From Verrucomicrobiales bacterium (GTDB lineage Bacteria > Verrucomicrobiota > Verrucomicrobiia > Verrucomicrobiales > Verrucomicrobiaceae): a DNA stretch of 21,267 nt. Shown in pieces: positions 16,398 through 21,267 of this stretch. The position numbers were made by a program, and so were the translations under genes. Position 1 is the first letter of the stretch, and each line of letters begins with the position of its first letter. Under the pieces are notes generated by a model that saw only the letters and a program-made list of their open reading frames with translations, was not told the origin of the DNA and did not search any database. Where the stretch lies: positions 7,165-28,431 of the forward strand of contig DNXB01000468.1 in assembly GCA_003506995.1 (NCBI GenBank). The letters are read 5' to 3'.

Positions 16398-16460
16398 GAC
16401 AAAATCATGAAGGGTAGAATCATTTGGATCAGAGATGATTTTGCCCGTCATGATTTTGTC
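16398..16460. repeat. 63-bp near-perfect palindrome in intergenic region
   Basis: GACAAAATCATGA (16398-16410) is matched exactly by TCATGATTTTGTC (16448-16460). The symmetry continues inward without gaps: GGGTAGAATCAT pairs with ATGATTTTGCCC. As RNA from the plus strand the stem is about 28 bp, with one A-G mismatch and three G-U pairs, around a 7-nt loop (16426-16432). Each arm contains two copies of the core AATCAT, so four in all. It is AT-rich in a GC-rich region and lies about 120 nt after the SLC13 gene and 100 nt before the PQQ-repeat gene. No T-run follows, so it is not a classical terminator. It looks like a dispersed REP-like palindromic element, but copy number cannot be checked here. 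The rest of 16279-16561 holds nothing else I can name apart from a 25-codon frame directly after the transporter stop. Confidence 0.8.
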
Positions 16461-16561
16461 CTCGGCTGTGGGCTCCAGCACAGGTTGCTGGCAAGAACCA
16501 CTCGGCGTTCTTCTTTTCGTAGCTCGATGATCACCGCACGCCACCCGAACCCTGAACGCCC

Positions 16562-17866
16562 ATGTCTCGCCCTGCCCCCTGCTTCCTGTTTTTGCTTTTG
16601 ACCGTTCTGACACCGGCCAGCGCCGCCGACTGGCCGCACTGGCGCGGGCCGAACTTCGATGGCAAGACTGTGGAGAAGCTCGGCGCGGTGTCGTCCCTGC
16701 ACGAAGTGTGGGCCGCCGAGGTGGGCATCGGGTTCTCCTCGTTTTCTGTCGTCGGCGGGCGGGTGTACACCCTGGGCTTCCAGGATGAACAAGAGATCGC
16801 CTGGTGTCTCGACGCCCGCACTGGCACCACGCTGTGGAAACATGCCTACGCGGCGGATTTGCACGCGAAGTACTATGAGGGCGGTCCCGGCGTGACGCCC
16901 ACGGTCACGGCAGAAGCGGTTTATGTGCTGGGCAAGCAGGGCCAGGCTTTCGCCCTGCATCCCGAAACCGGCGCGGTGATCTGGCAGCGCGATTTGAAGG
17001 CCGATCACGCGCTGGAGCTGCCCGAGTGGCACTTTGCGGGATCGCCCTGCTGCCATGGCGATCTCGTCATTCTCAACGTCGGCATCAACGGCCTGGCGCT
17101 TGACCGCCGTGATGGACACACCGTCTGGCAGGGCGGCCCGGCGGCGACCGGTTACTCCACTCCGGTGCCAATGCCAGGACCGCTCGGCGGCAAAGACGTG
17201 CTGGCCTTGTTTCTCGGCAAATCGCTCTCCGGCATCGCCGCCGCCGATGGCCGCGTGGTCTGGAGCATCCCGTGGAAGGGATTGAACGCCACCGATCCCG
17301 TCACTGATGGCGCGGACATCCTCGTCAGCTCCATCGGCGGCTCCGCGCTCAAACGCAGGCGCGAGGATGGCGAATGGGACACGGTGTGGGCGCGGAAGGA
17401 TTTTCAGAACTACTTCAATCCATGCGTGAAGATCGGCGGCCACCTTTACGGACTGGACGGCACCACGCACAAGCCCACGGCCTTTGTCTGCATCGAGTGG
17501 GCCACGGGCCGCGAGTGCTGGCGGGAGCCGGGCCACACCACCGGCGGCATCATCGCCACGGCGGATTGCCTCGTGCTCTGCGACAAAGGCGAGATACTCA
17601 TCGTGAGGCCGAACCCTGAAAAGCTGGACATCGTCCTGCGCCAGACCGTGCTGCCCGGCAAATGCTGGACCGCGCCCGTGGTCGCCGCCGGCCGCATCTA
17701 CGCCCGCAACGCTGCTGGTCGTGTCGTCTGCCTGGAGCCGCAGGGCCGGGGGGCGGTGATGAGGGGTGGAGTGATGGAGTGGTGGAGTGGTGGAGTGGTG
17801 GAGTGGTGGAGTGGTGGAGTGGTGGAGTGGTGGAGTGATGGAATACAATGCCCCACAACTCCATGA
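16562..17866 (+). CDS. Exported PQQ-like beta-propeller protein with repeat-encoded C-terminal tail
   Basis: A 434-residue protein. Residues 1-21 (MSRPAPCFLFLLLTVLTPAS...) are a signal peptide; the mature part opens ADWPHWRGPNFDG, the standard start of PVC-group outer-membrane-associated PQQ-like proteins. Blade motifs of the A-x-x-G-x-x-x-W type recur: LDARTGTTLWKH, LHPETGAVIWQR, LDRRDGHTVWQG, AAADGRVVWSIP and EWATGRECWREP. Such propellers are scaffolds or quinoprotein relatives; no catalytic role is evident. The natural C-terminus appears to be near residue 394-397 (CLEPQGRG). After it the frame enters an 8-bp tandem array and yields an unusual tail with the eight-residue period EWWSGGVV, ending in the inverted array at TGA 17864-17866. 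One G fewer in the G6 run at 17748-17753 would end the protein at two consecutive TGAs (17757-17762). Confidence 0.85.
   Translation: MSRPAPCFLFLLLTVLTPASAADWPHWRGPNFDGKTVEKLGAVSSLHEVWAAEVGIGFSSFSVVGGRVYTLGFQDEQEIAWCLDARTGTTLWKHAYAADLHAKYYEGGPGVTPTVTAEAVYVLGKQGQAFALHPETGAVIWQRDLKADHALELPEWHFAGSPCCHGDLVILNVGINGLALDRRDGHTVWQGGPAATGYSTPVPMPGPLGGKDVLALFLGKSLSGIAAADGRVVWSIPWKGLNATDPVTDGADILVSSIGGSALKRRREDGEWDTVWARKDFQNYFNPCVKIGGHLYGLDGTTHKPTAFVCIEWATGRECWREPGHTTGGIIATADCLVLCDKGEILIVRPNPEKLDIVLRQTVLPGKCWTAPVVAAGRIYARNAAGRVVCLEPQGRGAVMRGGVMEWWSGGVVEWWSGGVVEWWSDGIQCPTTP
17768..17839 (+). repeat. Tandem 8-bp array, nine units of GGAGTGRT
   Basis: Nine head-to-tail 8-bp units: GGAGTGAT, seven copies of GGAGTGGT, then GGAGTGAT. 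Because 8 is not a multiple of 3, three units encode one eight-residue period; no unit frame contains a stop on either strand, so long spurious reading frames cross it in both directions. It lies between the convergent PQQ-repeat and methyltransferase genes. Confidence 0.95.
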
Positions 17867-17886
17867 CTCCATGACTCCATCACTCC
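17855..17886 (-). repeat. Inverted partner array of the 8-bp repeat
   Basis: Read on the minus strand from 17886: GGAGTGAT, GGAGTCAT, GGAGTCAT, GGAGTTGT. These are four units in the same 8-bp register as the array at 17768-17839 but inverted, separated by 15 bp. The two can pair imperfectly over about 30 bp into a large hairpin between convergent genes, where it could act as a bidirectional transcript end. The unit match is seen directly; the function is inferred. Confidence 0.85.
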
Positions 17887-17908
17887 GAATTTCTTCCGCA
17901 CCTGAGAA

Positions 17909-18661
17909 TCACGGCGCACCCTTCTCTTTCCCCGTCATCGGCACGAAGCGCACGGGCAGGATTGAGCGCTGCTCGATTTTGCCGTCGCGCTTTTCGAGCA
18001 GATATAGCTCCTGCACCCGGTTTTCCGGGCCGACGGGGATGATCATGCGCCCGCCTTCGCGCAACTGCTCCACCAGCGCGGGTGGAATGGCATCGGGCGC
18101 GCAGGTGACGATGATGGCGTCAAAGGGCGCTGCTTCGGACCAGCCGAGCCAGCCGTTGCCGGCGCGGGTGTGGACGTTCTTGTAGCCGAGTTCCGTGAGT
18201 GTCTTCGCGGCGCGTTCCGCCAGCGGCTCGACGATTTCGATGCTGTAAACCTCCGCCACAAGAGGGGAGAGCACCGCCGCCTGATAGCCGGACCCCGTGC
18301 CGATCTCCAGCACACGATCTTTGGCCTTCGGTTTCAACTCCTGCGTCATGAAGGCCACCAGCGAGGGCTGCGAGATGGTCTGCTCATGCCCGATGGGCAG
18401 CGGACGGTCCTCATAAGCCTGCGCCTGGAGCGCCTCCGGCACGAAGCGATGCCGCAGTGTCGCCAGCATGGCCTCGATCACCCGTTTGTCGGTGATCCTG
18501 ACCTCGTCCGCGCGGGAAAAGGATTCCACAAGCTCCCTGCGCCGCGTCTCGTGCGCATCGCGGGCTGGAGAAGGCTTGTCCGCCCCTCCTCCCGGAACAC
18601 AACTCGCGAACATCAGCATGAGAACCGGGATTGCCGTGAAGGATGGATGTTTTCTGCGCAT
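17909..18661 (-). CDS. pcm: Exported protein-L-isoaspartate O-methyltransferase, probable lipoprotein
   Basis: A 250-residue protein. The N-terminus MRRKHPSFTAIPVLMLMFASC is a signal peptide ending in a lipobox-like FASC (Cys21), so the mature enzyme is probably lipid-anchored in the periplasm; -3 Phe is less usual than Leu, so cleavage is uncertain. The catalytic part has DKRVIEAM, the PCMT motif IGHEQTISQPSLVAFMT (about 90-106) and the SAM-binding loop VLEIGTGSGYQAAVL (about 118-132), then NGWLGW and the terminal strand region. PCMT methylates isoaspartyl residues in damaged proteins so that they can revert to Asp. The classical enzyme is cytoplasmic and about 208-220 residues; the extra length here is the leader. 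It starts 18 bp after the stop of the small basic protein gene, so the two are likely co-transcribed. Confidence 0.92.
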   Translation of the reverse strand: MRRKHPSFTAIPVLMLMFASCVPGGGADKPSPARDAHETRRRELVESFSRADEVRITDKRVIEAMLATLRHRFVPEALQAQAYEDRPLPIGHEQTISQPSLVAFMTQELKPKAKDRVLEIGTGSGYQAAVLSPLVAEVYSIEIVEPLAERAAKTLTELGYKNVHTRAGNGWLGWSEAAPFDAIIVTCAPDAIPPALVEQLREGGRMIIPVGPENRVQELYLLEKRDGKIEQRSILPVRFVPMTGKEKGAP

Positions 18662-18679
18662 GGAAGTGAAGGGGATGGC

Positions 18680-18934
18680 TCACCCGCGCTTCTTGCGCGG
18701 CTGGCCGGAGCGCTCCACCGGGCGCTGTGACTGGCGTGAGCCCATCACGCGATGGGTGGTGGCGCGGATTTCAGCCCGGCTGGCGGCATTATGCTTGCCA
18801 CGCGCGCCGGGCTTCTCGGTGGTGTGGATGGCCTCGGTGACGGGTTTCCTCGGCGTTTTCAGAATGGCGGTCACACCGGCGGCGGCGCCCTTTTTCTTTT
18901 TTGCGGTCGAGACGGAACTGGGCTTGGCTTTCAT
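18680..18934 (-). CDS. Small basic protein, unknown
   Basis: An 84-residue protein from the ATG at 18934 (MKAKPSSVSTAKKKKGAAAG...), ending QPRKKRG. Lys and Arg are concentrated in the first 20 and last 30 residues, and there is no hydrophobic segment. The open frame continues upstream to 19090 but that part overlaps the acyl carrier protein gene. Third codon positions are strongly G/C as in neighbouring genes, which supports real coding. I do not recognise a family; the composition suggests nucleic-acid binding. It sits 18 bp before the methyltransferase gene. Confidence 0.6.
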   Translation of the reverse strand: MKAKPSSVSTAKKKKGAAAGVTAILKTPRKPVTEAIHTTEKPGARGKHNAASRAEIRATTHRVMGSRQSQRPVERSGQPRKKRG

Positions 18935-18955
18935 GAAGTTAACATAACGATGAAA

Positions 18956-18975
18956 CAGGCGGTTTCCACCCGCTG
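18956..18975 (-). terminator. Weak hairpin after the E1-E2-ACP genes
   Basis: Minus strand CAGCGG, eight-nt loop region, CCGCCTG followed by TTTC: a 6-7 bp stem with one bulge, between the ACP stop (19011) and the next ATG (18934). Marginal as a terminator. Confidence 0.25.
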
Positions 18976-19010
18976 AGTTGCCTTTGCACAGTCCGAAATT
19001 GCGTTGCCCC

Positions 19011-19253
19011 TCACACTTTCGGCCCCAGATAGGCCAGCATGGCGTCGAGTGTGCCCAGCTTGCCGTAGTCGGCTTCGGGGATTTCCACACCGAGCTTGTC
19101 GTTCAGCGCGATGAGGAAGCTGAGGAAGTCGAAGGAGTCGATGTCGAGCGTCTCGCGGATGTTTTGATCGCCGCGCAACGAGGCGGGATCGGCCTCAGGG
19201 GCGATCTTGCGCAGGCCGTCGAGGAGGAGGGTTTTGAGTTCGGCTTCGCTCAT
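19011..19253 (-). CDS. Acyl carrier protein attached to a 2-oxoacid dehydrogenase operon
   Basis: An 80-residue acidic protein with the ACP four-helix pattern and the phosphopantetheine site DIDSFDFLSFL, Ser40 being the attachment residue (D-S-F instead of the usual D-S-L). Its ATG overlaps the stop of the E2 gene (ATGA at 19250-19253), so it is translationally coupled to a pyruvate-dehydrogenase-like E2 rather than lying in a fatty-acid gene cluster. The 4'-phosphopantetheine arm would carry an acyl thioester; a plausible but unproven idea is that it accepts an acyl group connected with the E2 reaction. No other fatty-acid or polyketide gene is in view. Confidence 0.92.
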   Translation of the reverse strand: MSEAELKTLLLDGLRKIAPEADPASLRGDQNIRETLDIDSFDFLSFLIALNDKLGVEIPEADYGKLGTLDAMLAYLGPKV

Positions 19254-20491
19254 GGCGCTTCGGGTGTTTGCAGGTGGCGGTTGAGGGCTTCGAGGAACTG
19301 TGCGCCGAGATGGCCGTCGGTGGCGCGATGATCGGCGGCGAGCGTGGTGGTCATCACCGGATGCACGCCGAGCATGCCATCCTTGGCCCAGGGTTTTTCC
19401 AAAACCTTGCCGAGGCCGACGATGGCGACCTGCGGCGGATAGATGACACCAAACACACTCTCCACGCCAAGATCACCGAGGCTGGTGATGGTGATCGTGG
19501 CATCGGTCATCTCGGAGCTGCGCAGGCGGCCGGCGCGGGCGCGGGGGATCAAGTCGCGCAGATCGGCCATGAGTTCCTCGCAGGATTTTTTGTCCACATC
19601 ATGAATCGCGGGCGCGACAAGACCGCCGCCTTTCATCGAGATGGCAAAACCGAGGTGAATAGCTTCCGAGACGTGGTGCTGGCCGTCGATCCAGAAGCCG
19701 TTGAGCTGCGGCACATCCCGCAGAGCCTTCGAGATCGCCTTCAGCAGCGGCACCACGGGCAGCCAACGGTCTTTGATGCTGCGCTTCTGATTCTCCGCCT
19801 GGAGCCAGGCCAGCATGGCGCTCATGTCGATGTGCGTTTGCAGGTAGTAGTGCGGGATTTCGCGTTTCGACTTCGCCATGGCGGCGGCGATGGCGCGGCG
19901 CATCGAATCGCCAGGCTTTGCCGGAGTGGCGGCGCGCTCGACGTCAGCCGCTTCAATCGCGCCGCCCTGACCGCTGCCACGAAGCTGCGTGACATCGACA
20001 CGCAGCTCCTCTGCAAGCCGACGTGCCAGAGGTGAGATGCGCAAACGCGTTGACGGTGCCGGGATCGATTTCGCGGCATGTTCAACATCTTCGCGATCAA
20101 TCAAGCCGCCCGGACCGGTGCCGTGGCCGATGAGCTGGTTCAAATCCACGCCGAGTTCCGCCGCGATCTTCTTGGCGAGTGGCGAGACATGAATATGCGG
20201 TGCCTCAGTTACCGCCACTGGCGCAGGAACAGGTGTCGCAGCCGCTACAGGAGCTTCACCGCCTTGGATCACCGCCAGCAGCGCACCGACGGGAATCTTC
20301 GCGCCGGGTTCGATCACGAGCTTCTCAATGATGCCAGACTGAAAGCATTCGACATCGATGATGCCCTTGTCGGTATCGACCTCGGCGATGATCTGGCCGC
20401 GCTTCACGGCATCGCCGGGTTTGACGTGCCATTTCACGAGTGTGGCGGACTCCATGTCCGCGCCGAGGCTGGGCATGACGAAATCAGCCAT
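19250..20491 (-). CDS. pdhC: Dihydrolipoamide acyltransferase (E2) of a pyruvate-dehydrogenase-type complex
   Basis: About 413 residues from the ATG at 20491 (MADFVMPSLGADMESATLVK); the frame is open further upstream, but that part overlaps E1 beta. Domains in order: one lipoyl domain (1-77) with Lys42 in EVDTDKGIIDVE as the lipoylation site; an Ala/Pro-rich linker; a first peripheral subunit-binding domain (about 101-140, HVSPLAKKIAAELGVDLNQL); a second one (about 151-188, RISPLARRLAEELRVDVTQL); then the catalytic domain ending with DHRATDG (387-393, His388 as the catalytic base). It transfers an acyl group from lipoyl-Lys to CoA. Two E3-binding domains with a single lipoyl domain is unusual. 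It overlaps the E1 beta stop by 8 bp and the ACP start by 4 bp. Substrate is probably pyruvate; acetoin or a branched-chain oxoacid is possible. Confidence 0.93.
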   Translation of the reverse strand: MADFVMPSLGADMESATLVKWHVKPGDAVKRGQIIAEVDTDKGIIDVECFQSGIIEKLVIEPGAKIPVGALLAVIQGGEAPVAAATPVPAPVAVTEAPHIHVSPLAKKIAAELGVDLNQLIGHGTGPGGLIDREDVEHAAKSIPAPSTRLRISPLARRLAEELRVDVTQLRGSGQGGAIEAADVERAATPAKPGDSMRRAIAAAMAKSKREIPHYYLQTHIDMSAMLAWLQAENQKRSIKDRWLPVVPLLKAISKALRDVPQLNGFWIDGQHHVSEAIHLGFAISMKGGGLVAPAIHDVDKKSCEELMADLRDLIPRARAGRLRSSEMTDATITITSLGDLGVESVFGVIYPPQVAIVGLGKVLEKPWAKDGMLGVHPVMTTTLAADHRATDGHLGAQFLEALNRHLQTPEAP

Positions 20492-21267
20492 GGGAACGGA
20501 CGAGGTTTTGCACGGCGGCGATGATCGACTCCACCTGCGGCAGCGCGGCGGTTTCAAGATGCTTTGCGTACGGGATGGGCACTTCGGCGGCACACAGGCG
20601 CGAGACGGGGCGGTCGAGCTCGTAAAATGCCTGCTCCTGGATGCGTGCGCTGATTTCGGCGGAGATGCCGCCGCTGCGCCAGCCTTCATCCACGATGAGC
20701 ACGCGGTGCGTCTTCGCCACGCTGCTCATGATGGTCGCGTCATCAAGCGGTCGGAGAACACGCAGGTCCAGAACTTCGACGTGGATGCCTTCCTTTTCCA
20801 AAGCAGCGGCGGCTTCGAGCGATTTGGGCAAACTCGCGCCGTAAGTCAGAATGGACACGTCCTTGCCTTCGCGCCGCACTTTGGCGCTCGAAATGTCCAC
20901 CGGGCCGGCATTGGCAGGTAGTTCGCCTTCCATGATGTAGAGCGTCTGATTTTCAAAGATGAGCACCGGATCAGGATCGGCCAGCGCGGTGGCCAGCATG
21001 CCGTAACCGTCCTCCAGCGTGGCTGGCGTGAGCACCTTGAGACCGGGAATGTGCGCATACCAGCCTTCGAGGCTGTGAGAATGCTGCGCACCGAGCTGCT
21101 TGCCGCCGCCAGTGGCCATGCGGATGACGATGGGCACGTTGAACTGCCCGCCGGACATGTGCAGCAGCGATGCTGCCGTGTTCATGATCTGATCCAGTGC
21201 CAGCAGGCTGAAATTGCACGTCATGATCTCGACGATCGGCCTCATGCCGCCCAGCGCCGCGCCGATG
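20484..21267 (-). CDS. pdhB: Pyruvate dehydrogenase E1 component, beta subunit (5' end cut by window edge)
   Basis: The frame is open to the right edge (the codons before Met at 21245 read IGAALGG), so about the first 60-80 residues of a roughly 325-residue protein are missing. Visible motifs include GGMRPIVEIMTCNFSLLALDQ, the GGGKQLGAQHSHSLEGWYAHIPGL loop region, VLIFENQTLY, and the C-terminal transketolase domain with LDLRVLRPLD and DEGWRSGG. With the alpha subunit it decarboxylates a 2-oxoacid using thiamine diphosphate and acylates the E2 lipoyl group. The E1 alpha gene presumably lies just beyond the window. The stop at 20484 overlaps the E2 start. Alternative: acetoin dehydrogenase beta subunit, which is very similar. 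Confidence 0.92.
   Translation of the reverse strand, partial: IGAALGGMRPIVEIMTCNFSLLALDQIMNTAASLLHMSGGQFNVPIVIRMATGGGKQLGAQHSHSLEGWYAHIPGLKVLTPATLEDGYGMLATALADPDPVLIFENQTLYIMEGELPANAGPVDISSAKVRREGKDVSILTYGASLPKSLEAAAALEKEGIHVEVLDLRVLRPLDDATIMSSVAKTHRVLIVDEGWRSGGISAEISARIQEQAFYELDRPVSRLCAAEVPIPYAKHLETAALPQVESIIAAVQNLVRSHG

Noticed and set aside
16448..17872. 474-codon minus-strand frame starting with HHSTTPPL repeats
   Set aside because: The repeats come from the 8-bp array, which is open in all frames; the rest is antisense to the PQQ-repeat gene.
17768..17886. Possible CRISPR array
   Set aside because: Units are 8 bp and contiguous with no spacers; simple tandem and inverted repeats.

Overview
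The window reads as a GC-rich chromosomal segment of a member of the Verrucomicrobiota (Prosthecobacter/Verrucomicrobiaceae-like), or a close relative in the PVC group. The basis is the truncated DUF1549/PSCyt1-type cytochrome gene at the left edge, the DUF2934 protein, the abundance of exported hydrolases, and start codons almost without Shine-Dalgarno sequences. The lineage call is inference; no rRNA or tRNA gene is visible. Almost all genes lie on the minus strand. Three lie on the plus strand: a small basic protein, a SLC13-type transporter and a PQQ-repeat protein.

Right edge to centre, minus strand: a pyruvate-dehydrogenase-like operon enters from the right edge (E1 beta, partial), followed by an overlapping E2 acyltransferase with two E3-binding domains and, coupled by an ATGA overlap, an acyl carrier protein. 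Next come a small Lys/Arg-rich protein and an exported, probably lipoprotein, L-isoaspartyl methyltransferase. Convergent to these is the PQQ-repeat protein gene, whose 3' end runs into an 8-bp tandem array (GGAGTGGT) followed by an inverted array of the same period.

Centre, 14.3-16.6 kb: the SLC13/DASS symporter, a 67-residue basic protein, a decayed and frameshifted adenylate-kinase 3' remnant between them, and a 63-bp near-palindrome after the transporter.

7.2-14.1 kb, minus strand: a compact run of DUF2934 protein, double-domain universal stress protein (USP), Zn alcohol dehydrogenase, second USP, lactate permease (ATGA-coupled to that USP), D-lactate dehydrogenase and third USP. This looks like a fermentation/redox-stress regulon in which stress proteins alternate with lactate and alcohol metabolism genes.

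1.1-7.0 kb, minus strand: four consecutive secreted hydrolases (neutral-ceramidase-like, M20D amidohydrolase, double metallo-beta-lactamase-fold protein with a decayed first site, class C beta-lactamase-like serine hydrolase). They have short gaps or overlapping ends and finish at a strong hairpin. Their arrangement suggests one extracytoplasmic pathway attacking amide- or ester-linked substrates; the substrate is unknown.
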